A stretch of 64,000 bases of DNA from Heyndrickxia oleronia. Its GTDB lineage: Bacteria; Bacillota; Bacilli; Bacillales; Bacillaceae_C. The position numbers were made by a program, and so were the translations under genes. The stretch lies in the NCBI RefSeq assembly GCF_017809215.1, contig NZ_CP065424.1, positions 1,954,001 to 2,018,000 of the forward strand, written 5' to 3'. The notes under the pieces were generated by a model. It had not been told where the DNA came from, searched no databases, and worked only from the letters and a program-made list of their open reading frames with translations. Of the stretch, positions 1 to 9,717 are shown piece by piece. Position 1 is the stretch's first letter. Each line of letters starts with the position of its first letter.

Positions 1-891
1 AACCGTTCAGGAAAAATACCATTTGTTATTTCCTGTCAGGGACAAGAAGCTGCACAAGTTGGTGCAGCATTTGCTTTAGACCGTGATAAGGACTATGTCC
101 TTCCTTATTATCGTGATTTAGGAGTTGTCTTAGCATTTGGAATGACTCCTAAAGAACTGATGTTATCTGGATTCGCTAAGGCAGAAGATCCAAACTCTGG
201 GGGGCGCCAAATGCCAGGCCATTTTGGACAAAAGAAAAATCGTATTGTAACAGGATCCTCTCCTGTAACTACTCAAGTGCCACATGCAGTAGGGATCGCT
301 TTAGCAGGTAAAATGGAAAAGAAAGATTTAGTTACATTTGTGACATTTGGTGAAGGCTCTTCCAATCAAGGTGATTTCCATGAAGGAGCAAACTTTGCAG
401 GAGTTCATAAATTACCTGTAATTTTTATGTGTGAAAACAATAAATATGCGATTTCAGTTCCTATTGAACGTCAGTTAGCCTGTGAAAAAGTATCTGATCG
501 TGCAATTGGGTACGGAATGCCTGGAGTAACAATTGATGGAAATGATCCATTAGAAGTATATAAAGCGGTGAAAGAAGCTGCTGATAGAGGAAGAAAAGGT
601 GAAGGACCAACACTAATTGAAGCCATTTCTTACCGTCTAACTGCTCACTCTTCAGATGATGATGATCGTGCATATCGTTCACAAGATGAAGTTGCAGAAG
701 CGAGAACCAAGGATTCCATCATTACATTTGGTGCTTATTTAAAGGAAGTCGGTGTGTTGAATGATGCACTTGAAAAAGAAATAAATGATCGTGTGATGAA
801 GATTGTCAATGAAGCGACAGATTACGCTGAGAATGCACCTTATGCAGATCCTGAGGATGCATTGAAGTATGTCTATGCTAAAAGTGAATAA
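1..891 (+). CDS. bkdAA: Branched-chain 2-oxoacid dehydrogenase E1 alpha subunit (5' end cut by window)
   Basis: E1 alpha subunit of the branched-chain 2-oxoacid dehydrogenase, which uses thiamine diphosphate to decarboxylate the oxoacids of Val, Ile and Leu. The frame is open from base 1 with no start, so the gene begins upstream. 296 residues are visible and, compared with the usual ~330, about 34 N-terminal residues are missing. The ThDP-binding region GEGSSNQGDFHEGANFA lies at visible residues 118-134, followed by an NNKYAIS segment, and the regulatory-loop type sequence YRLTAHSSDDDD is near residue 215. The Met codon at 142 is internal. It is followed 28 bp later by the E1 beta gene with a strong AGGAGG site, as in the bkd operon of B. 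subtilis. Identification is firm. Confidence 0.95.
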   Translation, partial: NRSGKIPFVISCQGQEAAQVGAAFALDRDKDYVLPYYRDLGVVLAFGMTPKELMLSGFAKAEDPNSGGRQMPGHFGQKKNRIVTGSSPVTTQVPHAVGIALAGKMEKKDLVTFVTFGEGSSNQGDFHEGANFAGVHKLPVIFMCENNKYAISVPIERQLACEKVSDRAIGYGMPGVTIDGNDPLEVYKAVKEAADRGRKGEGPTLIEAISYRLTAHSSDDDDRAYRSQDEVAEARTKDSIITFGAYLKEVGVLNDALEKEINDRVMKIVNEATDYAENAPYADPEDALKYVYAKSE

Positions 892-919
892 TTTTTAGGA
901 GAACAGGAGGGAACAAAAA

Positions 920-1903
920 ATGCCAGTTATTTCATATATAGATGCAGTTACAATGGCAATTCGAGAAGAAATGGAACGTGATTCACGTGTATTTGTTTTA
1001 GGAGAAGATGTTGGTAAAAAAGGTGGGGTATTCAAGGCCACACAAGGACTTTATGATCAGTTTGGTGAAGAGCGTGTTATTGATACCCCATTAGCAGAAT
1101 CGGCAATTGCAGGTGTCGGAATTGGAGCAGCGATGTATGGAATGAGACCTATTGCTGAAATGCAGTTTGCTGATTTTATCATGCCTGCTGTTAATCAAAT
1201 TATTTCAGAAGCAGCGAAGATACGTTATCGTTCGAATAATGATTGGAATTGCCCAATGGTTATTCGGGCACCGTATGGTGGTGGTGTTCATGGTGCATTG
1301 TATCATTCTCAATCTGTTGAAGCAGTGTTTGCTAATCAACCAGGATTGAAAATTGTTATGCCATCGACTCCATATGACGTCAAGGGATTACTAAAGGCTG
1401 CAATCCGTGATGAGGACCCTGTTATATTCTTTGAGCATAAACGTGCATACCGTCTAATCAAGGGAGAGGTTCCTGATGATGATTATGTCCTACCAATTGG
1501 GAAGGCAGATGTTAAGCGTGAAGGTGATGACATCACGGTTATTACATATGGATTAAGTGTCCACTTTGCCTTACAAGCGGCAGAAAGGCTTGCTCAAGAT
1601 GGAATTGAAGCTCATATTTTGGATCTTCGTACTGTCTATCCATTAGATAAAGAGGCAATTATTGAGGCAGCTTCAAAAACTGGAAAAGTTTTATTAGTAA
1701 CCGAGGACAATAAAGAAGGTAGCATCATGAGTGAGGTTTCTGCGATTATTGCGGAAAATTGCTTGTTTGATTTAGATGCTCCAATCATGCGCTTGGCAGG
1801 TCCTGATGTTCCGGCTATGCCATATGCTCCGACAATGGAAAAGTATTTTATGGTTAACCCTGATAAAGTTGAAAAAGCAATGAGGGAATTAGCTGAATAC
1901 TAA
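920..1903 (+). CDS. bkdAB: Branched-chain 2-oxoacid dehydrogenase E1 beta subunit
   Basis: E1 beta subunit; forms the alpha2-beta2 decarboxylase with the product of the preceding gene. 327 residues, the usual full length. The N-terminal half carries the transketolase-type pyrimidine-binding segment (GEDVGKKGGVFKATQGL near residue 28; DTPLAESAIAGVGIGAA near residue 55). The C-terminal transketolase domain begins near residue 200 (DDITVITYG). The ATG is preceded by CAGGAGGG at 904-911, with 8 bp spacing. The gene lies between E1 alpha and E2 in one transcription unit. No irregularity seen. Confidence 0.96.
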   Translation: MPVISYIDAVTMAIREEMERDSRVFVLGEDVGKKGGVFKATQGLYDQFGEERVIDTPLAESAIAGVGIGAAMYGMRPIAEMQFADFIMPAVNQIISEAAKIRYRSNNDWNCPMVIRAPYGGGVHGALYHSQSVEAVFANQPGLKIVMPSTPYDVKGLLKAAIRDEDPVIFFEHKRAYRLIKGEVPDDDYVLPIGKADVKREGDDITVITYGLSVHFALQAAERLAQDGIEAHILDLRTVYPLDKEAIIEAASKTGKVLLVTEDNKEGSIMSEVSAIIAENCLFDLDAPIMRLAGPDVPAMPYAPTMEKYFMVNPDKVEKAMRELAEY

Positions 1904-1936
1904 TACTGATCAATAGATGACAAGGAGGTACCCTTA

Positions 1937-3232
1937 ATGACACTAGAAAAAATTACGATGCCTCAACTAGGGGAAAGTGTAACAGAAGGTACAATAAGTA
2001 AATGGCTTGTCTCCCCGGGAGACCATGTAAATAAATATGACCCGCTAGCTGAAGTGATGACAGATAAAGTAAATGCAGAAGTACCATCTTCTTTTACAGG
2101 GGTAATTAAAGAGTTAATTGCTGAAGAAGGTGATACTCTTGAAGTAGGTCAAGTGATTTGTACGATGGAAGTGGAAGGAAATGCAACGGCTACAGCTTCT
2201 TCAGATAGCGAGGAGAAGATAGAAAAAGATAAAAAGGATTCTGCACCATCACAAGAAATAAAGGAAAACAAAGGAAAAGCACGTTACTCACCTGCTGTTC
2301 TTAAGCTTTCACAGGAGCACGATATTGATCTAACGCTAGTTGATGGTACAGGTAAAGATGGTCGGATTACAAGAAAAGATTTACTTAAAATCATTGAGTC
2401 TGGAAATATTCCAAAGGCAAGTAATGAGGCAACAGTACAAACTAATCAAACGGTAGAAAATAAACCTGCAGCACCTGTAGCTGCTGTTGCTGCGAAGCCA
2501 TCTACACCAACTGTTAATATTCCAACATTGCCAGGGGATATTGAAATCCCTGTTAGTGGGGTTCGAAAAGCAATTGCAAACAATATGTTAAGAAGCAAGC
2601 ATGAAGCACCACATGCTTGGACAATGATGGAAGTTGATGTAACAAACTTAGTGGAGTATCGTGATTCCATCAAATCAGACTTCAAAAAACGTGAAGGATT
2701 TAATATCACTTATTTTGCTTTCTTTGTTAAGGCAGTAGCACAAGCCCTAAAAGAATTCCCACAAATTAACTCAATGTGGGCTGGTGACAAAATTATTCAA
2801 AAGAAAGATATTAATATTTCAATAGCGGTTGCTACGGATGATGCATTATTTGTTCCTGTTATTAAAAATGCAGACGATAAATCAGTCAAAGGAATCGCAA
2901 AGGAAATATTTGATTTAGCAAATAAAGTTCGTACGGGAACATTAAAAGCAGATGAAATGCAAGGTGGAACATTTACTGTGAATAACACAGGTTCATTTGG
3001 TTCTGTCCAATCAATGGGGATCATTAATTATCCACAAGCTGCAATTCTACAGGTTGAATCGATTGTGAAACGACCAGTTGTAATGAATAATGGGATGATC
3101 GCAGTTCGCGACATGGTGAACCTATGTATGTCCCTAGATCATCGTGTTCTTGATGGATTAATTTGTGGTAGATTCCTTCAACGTGTAAAACAAATTCTTG
3201 AAAATATTTCAAACGAAACGTCTGTTTACTAA
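1937..3232 (+). CDS. bkdB: Branched-chain 2-oxoacid dehydrogenase E2, lipoamide acyltransferase
   Basis: E2 core of the complex: moves the acyl group from the lipoyl arm to CoA, giving isobutyryl-, 2-methylbutyryl- or isovaleryl-CoA. 431 residues. Lipoyl domain at about 1-78 with the lipoylated lysine K44 in MTDKVNAE; an Ala/Lys/Glu-rich linker; peripheral-subunit-binding domain at about 116-153 (YSPAVLKLSQEHDID...GRITRKDLL); a second Ala/Pro-rich linker; catalytic domain from about 205 with the DHRVLDG motif at 401-407 (H402, D406). The start is set by AAGGAGGT at 1922-1929. It is the last gene of the bkd operon and is followed by a terminator hairpin. Confidence 0.96.
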   Translation: MTLEKITMPQLGESVTEGTISKWLVSPGDHVNKYDPLAEVMTDKVNAEVPSSFTGVIKELIAEEGDTLEVGQVICTMEVEGNATATASSDSEEKIEKDKKDSAPSQEIKENKGKARYSPAVLKLSQEHDIDLTLVDGTGKDGRITRKDLLKIIESGNIPKASNEATVQTNQTVENKPAAPVAAVAAKPSTPTVNIPTLPGDIEIPVSGVRKAIANNMLRSKHEAPHAWTMMEVDVTNLVEYRDSIKSDFKKREGFNITYFAFFVKAVAQALKEFPQINSMWAGDKIIQKKDINISIAVATDDALFVPVIKNADDKSVKGIAKEIFDLANKVRTGTLKADEMQGGTFTVNNTGSFGSVQSMGIINYPQAAILQVESIVKRPVVMNNGMIAVRDMVNLCMSLDHRVLDGLICGRFLQRVKQILENISNETSVY

Positions 3233-3249
3233 TAATAAATACTTGTAGA

Positions 3250-3279
3250 GAACTCGTCATTATGACGGGTTCTTTTTTG
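3250..3279 (+). terminator. Terminator of the bkd operon
   Basis: Ten-pair stem GAACTCGTCA (3250-3259) with TGACGGGTTC (3263-3272), containing a G-U pair, loop TTA, followed by a T-run. It sits 17 bp after the bkdB stop. Confidence 0.85.
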
Positions 3280-3281
3280 TA

Positions 3282-3423
3282 GGCTCTTTTCTCAAACTTT
3301 GTAGCTATTTAGGATAATAGGAATAAATCGAAGAACTTTCCTGTAAAATATAGACCCCTTAATTAGGTGTAAAAAGCATGCAGTAGCCTTTTACATAAGG
3401 TAACAAAACATACAAAAACAGCC
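3282..3423 (+). repeat. Dispersed inverted-end element, copy E (plus orientation, internally shortened)
   Basis: 142-bp copy of the intergenic element described in full at 31284. The left end GGCTCTTTTCTCAAAC and right end CAAAAACAGCC match copy A; the segment GGTGTAAAA...GCCTTTTACA forms the conserved right hairpin. The middle is divergent or deleted. The flanks TTTGTA (3276-3281) and TTTGCA (3424-3429) directly abut the ends and could be a target-site duplication. It lies 3 bp past the bkd terminator. Confidence 0.7.
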
Positions 3424-3674
3424 TTTGCAATATATATACTATTTGTACATGAAGGAGCCATTATTCTCATTTTTCGTATAGAAATGTCTTTCAACATAAG
3501 TATGAGAGACAATTTTAGTCTATATATGGAATAATATTCCTCAATATAGGCAGGAAGGACAATTACTGCTCCATTAAAACAAACTTAGAATAAATCGGGA
3601 AAAAGTAGATTGAAAACTTTATTTATATTAAAATAATATTAGGTAATTCATAATCTATTTTATTTTATAAAAAT
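3424..3674. other. AT-rich intergenic stretch before mutA
   Basis: About 250 bp of AT-rich sequence with no open frame that looks coding on either strand. It presumably contains the mutA promoter, but I could not fix convincing -35/-10 hexamers. Confidence 0.4.
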
Positions 3675-3688
3675 TGCAATCGTTTACA
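3675..3688 (+). promoter_or_regulatory. Candidate CcpA (cre) site upstream of mutA
   Basis: TGCAATCGTTTACA matches 13 of 14 positions of the cre consensus TGWAANCGNTNWCA (only position 3 deviates). It ends 22 bp before the mutA start, a position where CcpA would block or repress transcription, consistent with carbon-catabolite control of propionyl-CoA use. Seen by consensus match only. Confidence 0.55.
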
Positions 3689-3710
3689 ACGGACAAAGGG
3701 GGTTTAACAG

Positions 3711-5549
3711 GTGATGAATGTAAAGGACATAAAGCAAAAGAACTTTCCTGTTCATTCCATAGAAGATTGGGAAGAAGCAGTTAAACAATCACTAAAGGGT
3801 AGGGGTATATCAACTAAAGATACGTATGAAAATATTGCTTTGAAACCTTTATATACAGTTGAAGATATTGATCAAACAAAAATAGAGCAGATTCCTGGTA
3901 CAGGTTTCCATACAAGAGGATTCGATGAGCTTGGAAGGAAGCAGTATGGATGGAAAATTGCCCAACAAATAAAGAAAAGTAGCTGGGAAGATCTTTACCC
4001 GATGCTTCAAAATTTTATGCAAAGAGGGCAGGAAACCATTGTATTTGACGTCGATCAAGTCGATGATTTTGATCAAATTAATTTTTTTGATCTAAAAGGA
4101 ATTGAGTTTCGAAAGGTACCTCTTTTCTTACCAACAAAGAACCATTTTAAAGGCTTGTTGGAAAAACTGTTGAGGCATCCAGAGAAGGAAAATATAAACG
4201 GTTTTGTAGGAACCGATATAATTTCACGTAAAATTGCTAAAGGGGATATAGTGAACCTGGATGATAGGGAATTGAATGAATGGATCATACAAATCAAGCA
4301 AGCAGATAATGAGTTTCCAAAATTAAAAACAATATTAATAGACACAGCCCCCTATCATAATGCTGGGGCAAATGCTATACAGGAAATTGCCATTGCTCTT
4401 GCGGAATCGATATTTTATATAGAAAGCTTAAAGGATGAACAATGGGAACCAGAAAGAATTGCTGAAAAACTAGTTTTTCACTTTTCAATAGGTGCGAACT
4501 TTTTTATGGAAATTGCTAAGCTTCGCGCATTTCGCAGATTATGGTCTACAGTAGCAAATGCTTATCAATTACCTAAAGAATATCAGCATGTGACCACTAG
4601 TGCAGAAACTTCTTCATTAACGAAATCCATTTTGGATCCATATGTCAATCTCTTAAGAGCTGGCAATGAAGCATTCGCGGCTGTAATTGGTGGGATTGAT
4701 TTTCTTCATGTCGCAGCATTTGATGAGGCCTATGCAGAATCAAATGAGTTCTCAGCTCGGATTGCAAGAAATATTCAATGGATCCTAAGAGAAGAAGCTC
4801 ATTTAAGTAAAGTCATCGATCCTGCAGGCGGCTCTTATTATATTGAATCCCTTACGAATGAAATTGCCAGTAAAGCATGGGAGCTATTTCAATTAATCGA
4901 TGCGAAAGGTGGAATAATTGACGTTCTTAAATCAGACTGGATTCAAGATGAAATCAATCAAGTATTGGAAAAAAGACAGAACGCAATAGCTACTGGTAAG
5001 CAATCATTAATTGGAACCAATGTGTATGTTAATTTAGCAGAACCAATCACTTTCCCAGCTGAATTTCATAAACACAATGCGAACACTTCAGTAAATAGAT
5101 TATCTGAGCCATTTGAAAGGCTAAGAAAAAAATCTTATCAACTAGAACAAATGGGAGTATCTCCTCATGCAGGAATGATCTGTTTAGGACCATTAAAGGA
5201 TCATAAAGCACGGGCAGATTTTGCAACTGGATTTTTAGCTTCTGGTGGGATAAAAGCTACATGGAGCAAGGAATGCATGAATATAGATGATATGCAGACC
5301 TTCATGAGAGAAACCAACTACTCATATTATTGTGTTTGTGGAAATGATGAAGTTTATCAATTATTTTTAGGGAAATATGAAACTTGGTTTTCAAAAAATA
5401 ATCGAAAACCAATCATTGATATTGTTGGGAACATTACAACTGAATTATTTTCACAACTGAAGAATAAGGGTATCTCTGGATCAATTAATAAAAATCAAAA
5501 TAGGATCGAAAAATTAACCGCGTTGTTGTCATTATGGGAGGTGGAATAG
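3711..5549 (+). CDS. mutA: Methylmalonyl-CoA mutase small (beta) subunit
   Basis: Non-catalytic partner of the adenosylcobalamin-dependent methylmalonyl-CoA mutase heterodimer. 612 residues, normal for the small subunit. It has the mutase TIM-barrel signature (RGFDELGRKQYGWKIAQQIK near residue 70; IDPAGGSYYIESLTNEIASKAW near residue 366) and a flavodoxin-like C-terminal domain that lacks the cobalamin motif DxHxxG (PHAGMICLGPLKDHKARAD near residue 485), as expected for this subunit. The GTG at 3711 is 8 bp from AAAGGGGG; an ATG at 3714 is the alternative. It abuts mutB with no gap, so the two are translated in strict succession. A candidate cre site lies just upstream. Confidence 0.93.
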   Translation: MMNVKDIKQKNFPVHSIEDWEEAVKQSLKGRGISTKDTYENIALKPLYTVEDIDQTKIEQIPGTGFHTRGFDELGRKQYGWKIAQQIKKSSWEDLYPMLQNFMQRGQETIVFDVDQVDDFDQINFFDLKGIEFRKVPLFLPTKNHFKGLLEKLLRHPEKENINGFVGTDIISRKIAKGDIVNLDDRELNEWIIQIKQADNEFPKLKTILIDTAPYHNAGANAIQEIAIALAESIFYIESLKDEQWEPERIAEKLVFHFSIGANFFMEIAKLRAFRRLWSTVANAYQLPKEYQHVTTSAETSSLTKSILDPYVNLLRAGNEAFAAVIGGIDFLHVAAFDEAYAESNEFSARIARNIQWILREEAHLSKVIDPAGGSYYIESLTNEIASKAWELFQLIDAKGGIIDVLKSDWIQDEINQVLEKRQNAIATGKQSLIGTNVYVNLAEPITFPAEFHKHNANTSVNRLSEPFERLRKKSYQLEQMGVSPHAGMICLGPLKDHKARADFATGFLASGGIKATWSKECMNIDDMQTFMRETNYSYYCVCGNDEVYQLFLGKYETWFSKNNRKPIIDIVGNITTELFSQLKNKGISGSINKNQNRIEKLTALLSLWEVE

Positions 5550-7718
5550 GTGGGGAATAAACCAAATTTTCAAATCATTGAACCAGAATTAATGTCTACT
5601 CTAGAACGGTATGACACCCTTTCGATAACGGAGGACCAATTATTTGAAACGAATGAAAAAATCTCTATTCGACCACTTTATACCAAAAAGGATATTCAAG
5701 GATTAAACCACTTAGATGATAAACCAGGTTTGGTTCCGTATACGAGAGGTCCGTATCCTACGATGTATGTAAATCGTCCTTGGACAGTTCGCCAATATGC
5801 AGGATTCTCCACTGCTGAAGAAAGTAATGCATTTTACAGAAGAAATTTAGCGATGGGACAAAAAGGATTATCTGTTGCCTTTGATTTAGCCACTCATCGA
5901 GGATATGATTCTGATCATCCGCGCGTTGTTGGTGATGTAGGAAAAGCAGGGGTTGCTATCGATTCAATCTTGGATATGAAGATTCTCTTTGATGGGATTC
6001 CTCTTGATCAAATGTCTGTCTCTATGACAATGAATGGTGCAGTTTTACCAATTTTAGCATTCTATATAGTAACTGCAGAAGAGCAAGGAGTACCACCAGA
6101 GAAACTGGCTGGTACGATTCAAAATGATATTTTAAAAGAATATATGGTTCGTAACACGTATATCTATCCTCCTGAAATGTCTATGAAAATTATTGCGAAT
6201 ATATTTGAATATACATCAAAAAAAATGCCGAAATTTAATAGCATTTCAATATCAGGTTACCATATGCAAGAGGCGGGTGCACCGGCAGATCTTGAATTAG
6301 CTTACACATTAGCAGATGGATTAGAGTATGTTCGAACAGGTTTAAAAGCAGGGATTGATATCGACTCATTTGCTCCGAGATTATCGTTCTTCTGGGCTAT
6401 CGGTATGAATTATTTTATGGAAGTGGCAAAGATGCGTGCTGCGAGAAGAATTTGGGCACAATTAATCCAACCTTTTGAACCTAAAAACAAAAAGTCATTG
6501 GCACTACGAACACATTCGCAAACATCTGGGTGGAGTTTAACCGAGCAAGATCCTTTTAATAATGTAACGAGGACTTTGATTGAGGCACATGCAGCAGCAA
6601 TGGGACATACACAATCACTTCATACCAATGCACTTGATGAGGCCATTGCACTACCAACTGACTTTTCTGCAAGAATTGCTCGTAATACGCAACTATATTT
6701 ACAGGAGGAAACAGGGATTACAAATGTTATTGATCCTTGGGGAGGCTCCTATTATGTTGAATCTCTAACAAATGAATTAATGAATAAAGCATGGGAGCAT
6801 ATTGAAGAGATTGAAAGTCTAGGTGGAATGACAAAGGCGATTGAAACAGGCTTACCAAAAATGAGAATAGAAGAAGCCTCCGCAAGAAGGCAAGCATACA
6901 TCGATTCAGGGAAGGAAACGATTATTGGTGTGAATCGGTTTCGTTTAGAGGAAGAGGAGCCTCTTGATATTTTAAATATTGATAACACGGTGGTTAGGCA
7001 AAAACAAATTGAACGGTTGAAGCATTTAAAGTCATCGCGAAATGAAAATGATATTAAGATTAGTCTGCAAAAACTTACGAAGGCAGCAAAAAGTGGAGAA
7101 GGAAACTTACTTGAGCTTGCGGTCGATGCTGCCCGTGCCCGTGCTACATTAGGTGAAATTTCAGATGCGATTGAATCAGTTTCTGGAAGACATAAGGCGG
7201 TGATTCGTTCTGTGAGTGGAGTATATAGCTCGCATTTTTCAAATGAAGAGGAGATTTCCGAGGTGCAGGAAATGGCAGAGGGATTCATGGAGAATGAAGG
7301 ACGAAGACCGAGAATATTAATTGCAAAAATGGGGCAGGATGGCCATGATCGCGGGGCTAAAATCATTGCAACTGCATTTGCGGATTTAGGGTTTGATGTG
7401 GATATTGGTCCATTATTCCAAACTCCGGAAGAAACAGCCAAACAAGCCGCTGAAAATGATGTCCATGTCATCGGTGTGAGTTCATTAGCGGCAGGACATA
7501 AAACCTTATTGCCACAATTAGTTGCAGAACTTAAAAAAATAGGTCGTGAAGATATAGTTGTCGTTATCGGTGGGGTGATTCCTGCTCAAGACTATCCATT
7601 TTTAAAGGAAAATGGGGCAGCAGCGATTTTTGGACCTGGTACAGTCATTCCTGTTGCAGCAGGAAAGGTGATTGAAGAAATTTATCATCGTTTAGGCTAT
7701 GAGGAAGTGACGGATTAA
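5550..7718 (+). CDS. mutB: Methylmalonyl-CoA mutase large (alpha) subunit
   Basis: Catalytic subunit that interconverts (R)-methylmalonyl-CoA and succinyl-CoA with adenosylcobalamin. 722 residues. The substrate-binding barrel is at about 40-560 ([25 protein letters not shown] region near residue 64; [27 protein letters not shown] region near residue 383). The C-terminal cobalamin domain carries D597-x-H599-x-x-G602 ([10 protein letters not shown]), followed by [10 protein letters not shown] and GGVIPAQDY. The GTG start directly follows the mutA TAG and is served by GGAGGTGG at 5537-5544. It abuts meaB. Full-length and apparently active. Confidence 0.96.
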   Translation: MGNKPNFQIIEPELMSTLERYDTLSITEDQLFETNEKISIRPLYTKKDIQGLNHLDDKPGLVPYTRGPYPTMYVNRPWTVRQYAGFSTAEESNAFYRRNLAMGQKGLSVAFDLATHRGYDSDHPRVVGDVGKAGVAIDSILDMKILFDGIPLDQMSVSMTMNGAVLPILAFYIVTAEEQGVPPEKLAGTIQNDILKEYMVRNTYIYPPEMSMKIIANIFEYTSKKMPKFNSISISGYHMQEAGAPADLELAYTLADGLEYVRTGLKAGIDIDSFAPRLSFFWAIGMNYFMEVAKMRAARRIWAQLIQPFEPKNKKSLALRTHSQTSGWSLTEQDPFNNVTRTLIEAHAAAMGHTQSLHTNALDEAIALPTDFSARIARNTQLYLQEETGITNVIDPWGGSYYVESLTNELMNKAWEHIEEIESLGGMTKAIETGLPKMRIEEASARRQAYIDSGKETIIGVNRFRLEEEEPLDILNIDNTVVRQKQIERLKHLKSSRNENDIKISLQKLTKAAKSGEGNLLELAVDAARARATLGEISDAIESVSGRHKAVIRSVSGVYSSHFSNEEEISEVQEMAEGFMENEGRRPRILIAKMGQDGHDRGAKIIATAFADLGFDVDIGPLFQTPEETAKQAAENDVHVIGVSSLAAGHKTLLPQLVAELKKIGREDIVVVIGGVIPAQDYPFLKENGAAAIFGPGTVIPVAAGKVIEEIYHRLGYEEVTD

Positions 7719-8834
7719 ATGACTAATTTGAATCGACCTGAATGGTCAAATGATGAACATGATACCTCATCCTATGTACCAGGGATTTCTTCAACACATG
7801 ATGGATTTACGAAATCATCTAGAAAACTATTTCGAAAACGACTGAAAGAAGATCCCTCTGTGATTGATTTCGTAGAAAGTATTTTACAAGGAGATAGAAT
7901 GATTCTTTCAAAGGCGATCACGCTTATTGAAAGTAATGCACCCCATCACTTTGAAAAGGCTCAAGAAATACTTGGCGAATTACTGCCTTTTACAGGAAAT
8001 TCAATTCGAATTGGCATTACTGGTGTACCTGGTGCAGGGAAAAGTACATTTATTGAAGAATTCGGTATGTTATTATGTGAACGAGGACATAAGGTGGCGG
8101 TACTTGCCATTGATCCAAGTTCAAGTATTAGTGGTGGCAGTATTCTAGGTGATAAAACAAGGATGGAAAGATTAGTAAAAAATGAAAATGCATATATTCG
8201 TCCATCCCCTTCATCTGGGACATTAGGAGGAGTACATCGTAAAACTAGAGAATCAATTCTAGCATGTGAAGCTGCTGGATTTGATGTGATTATTGTAGAA
8301 ACGGTTGGTGTTGGACAAAGTGAAGTGATTGTTAGAGGCATGGTTGATTTTTTCATGCTTTTGACTATTACCGGTGCAGGTGACCAGTTGCAAGGGATGA
8401 AAAAAGGAATTATGGAATTGGCTGATGCTATTGTTGTGAACAAAGCTGATGGTGATAATAAATCCTTAGCAGAAAAAACACGGAAAGAATACAATCAAAT
8501 TCTTCATTTTCTTATGCCAGCTACTAAAGGATGGGAAACGAAAGCTTATACTTGCTCCGCCCTTTATGGAAATGGCATTGTAAATGTTTGGAATATAATT
8601 ACTAGCTTTATGGAAAATACAAGTGAATCTGGAGCTTTTGCGGAAAGAAGGAAGCTACAAGCACAGGAGTGGATGTTTTCACAAATCACAGAAAGGCTAG
8701 AGCAGTCCTTTTACCAACATTCTGAGGTGAAGAAACTACTTCCAATTTATAAAAAATCAGTGATTGAAGGAAATATAACCGTTACAAATGCGGTGAATGA
8801 TCTTTTCCACTCCTACTTTAAAAAGGAGAAATAA
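7719..8834 (+). CDS. meaB: MeaB/ArgK-type GTPase chaperone of methylmalonyl-CoA mutase
   Basis: G3E-family P-loop GTPase that protects and reloads the mutase with adenosylcobalamin. 371 residues. The N-terminal helical extension is at 1-95; Walker A GVPGAGKST at 102-110; switch/Walker B region VIIVETVGVGQSE near residue 190; NKAD base-recognition motif near residue 241; C-terminal dimerisation helices follow. The ATG follows the mutB TAA directly, so mutA-mutB-meaB form a contiguous unit. Such proteins were once annotated as LAO/AO transport kinase ArgK; the neighbourhood makes the chaperone role clear. Confidence 0.94.
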   Translation: MTNLNRPEWSNDEHDTSSYVPGISSTHDGFTKSSRKLFRKRLKEDPSVIDFVESILQGDRMILSKAITLIESNAPHHFEKAQEILGELLPFTGNSIRIGITGVPGAGKSTFIEEFGMLLCERGHKVAVLAIDPSSSISGGSILGDKTRMERLVKNENAYIRPSPSSGTLGGVHRKTRESILACEAAGFDVIIVETVGVGQSEVIVRGMVDFFMLLTITGAGDQLQGMKKGIMELADAIVVNKADGDNKSLAEKTRKEYNQILHFLMPATKGWETKAYTCSALYGNGIVNVWNIITSFMENTSESGAFAERRKLQAQEWMFSQITERLEQSFYQHSEVKKLLPIYKKSVIEGNITVTNAVNDLFHSYFKKEK

Positions 8835-8855
8835 AAATTATTAAACATAAAAAAA

Positions 8856-8877
8856 GGACAGCGAGCGATCGCTATCC
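8856..8877. other. Hairpin downstream of meaB
   Basis: GGACAGCG (8856-8863) pairs with CGCTATCC (8870-8877) with one mismatch, loop AGCGAT. There is no T-run on the plus strand, but seven A residues precede it, so it would read as a terminator on the minus strand, where no gene is seen. It may still end the mutAB-meaB transcript. Confidence 0.4.
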
Positions 8878-9076
8878 AATAACATCTAGGGAGTTTAGGG
8901 GTATGGATCTAGATGTATTCATATCATACCCGCTTTAAAATTTCTTAAACCTTTTCCTTTATAAAAAATATCAAATGTGTGCTGATCTATTTTTGAAATT
9001 GATTATTTGTATAATTGAGGAAAAACCTGCTATGATGAATAGGTAGATTAATTGAGGTATGAAAGGAAGCGAGAAA

Positions 9077-9514
9077 ATGAGTATGGATTTCAATCTATTC
9101 ATGAATGATGTCGTCCGTGGTGCAAGAGAAGAGGCAACGGCATCTGGTTATAAAGAATTATTAACTGCAGAAGAAGTGGATGAGGCATTAAACCAAAAAG
9201 GGACTACTTTAGTCCTTGTCAATTCTGTTTGTGGTTGTGCAGGTGGAATAGCACGCCCAGCGGCTGCTCATGCGATTCATCATGATAAAAGACCAGATCA
9301 TCTTGTCACAGTGTTTGCTGGACAAGATAAAGAAGCTACAGCAAAAGCTCGTAGTTACTTTGAAGGGTATCCGCCTTCATCCCCATCATTTGCTCTGTTA
9401 AAAGATGGGAAGCTATTAACAATGGTTGAGCGTCATGAAATCGAAGGACATGATCCGATGTCTGTCGTAAATAAACTACAAGAATACTTTGATCAATATT
9501 GTGAGGAAATTTAA
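9077..9514 (+). CDS. brxB: Bacilliredoxin BrxB (YqiW/YphP family)
   Basis: Thioredoxin-fold enzyme that removes bacillithiol from S-bacillithiolated proteins in the cytosol. 145 residues from [11 protein letters not shown], the family's usual length, with the active-site CGC motif C52-G53-C54 in [10 protein letters not shown], then the conserved HYDKRP-like ([21 protein letters not shown]) and GYPPSSPS segments. An ATG at 9059 extends the frame, but its ribosome site would touch the start. AAAGGAAG at 9062-9069 spaces correctly to 9077. It is a stand-alone gene closed by a terminator. Its position next to bkd follows B. subtilis (yqiW). Confidence 0.93.
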   Translation: MSMDFNLFMNDVVRGAREEATASGYKELLTAEEVDEALNQKGTTLVLVNSVCGCAGGIARPAAAHAIHHDKRPDHLVTVFAGQDKEATAKARSYFEGYPPSSPSFALLKDGKLLTMVERHEIEGHDPMSVVNKLQEYFDQYCEEI

Positions 9515-9522
9515 TAGGTAAT

Positions 9523-9553
9523 AAAAAAATCCGGTTATCGACCGGATTTTTTT
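9523..9553. terminator. Bidirectional terminator after brxB
   Basis: Perfect stem AAAAAAATCCGGT (9523-9535) and ACCGGATTTTTTT (9541-9553), loop TATCG. It can work in both directions and so may also stop the minus-strand Prli42 transcript. Confidence 0.92.
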
Positions 9554-9569
9554 ATTATAAGACTTTTTT

Positions 9570-9612
9570 GTCTAGTTTGTTGCCTGTGTAAAAGCCCTAT
9601 TGTCGCCTTTTT
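9570..9612 (-). repeat. Dispersed element fragment, copy H (right end, minus orientation)
   Basis: On the minus strand this reads GGCTTTTACACAGGCAACAAACTAGAC, matching the right end of the element at 31284 (right hairpin arm plus GCAACAAACT). Only the end is preserved. It lies 17 bp past the brxB terminator. Confidence 0.5.
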
Positions 9613-9717
9613 CACTTTCAACTTTTGAAGAACAATGTATTGCAAGGAATGATCGTTATTTAACATATTTTTATTAGTAAAATCATTACTTTAATAGAAA
9701 CATGAGAAAAGAGACAA

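Noticed and set aside
6752..7471. 239-codon open frame on the minus strand within mutB
   Set aside because: It is antisense to the conserved B12 domain of mutB, is Ser/Ile-rich as expected for a shadow frame, and has no ribosome site.
7961..8494. 177-codon minus-strand frame within meaB
   Set aside because: Antisense shadow of the GTPase domain; not protein-like.
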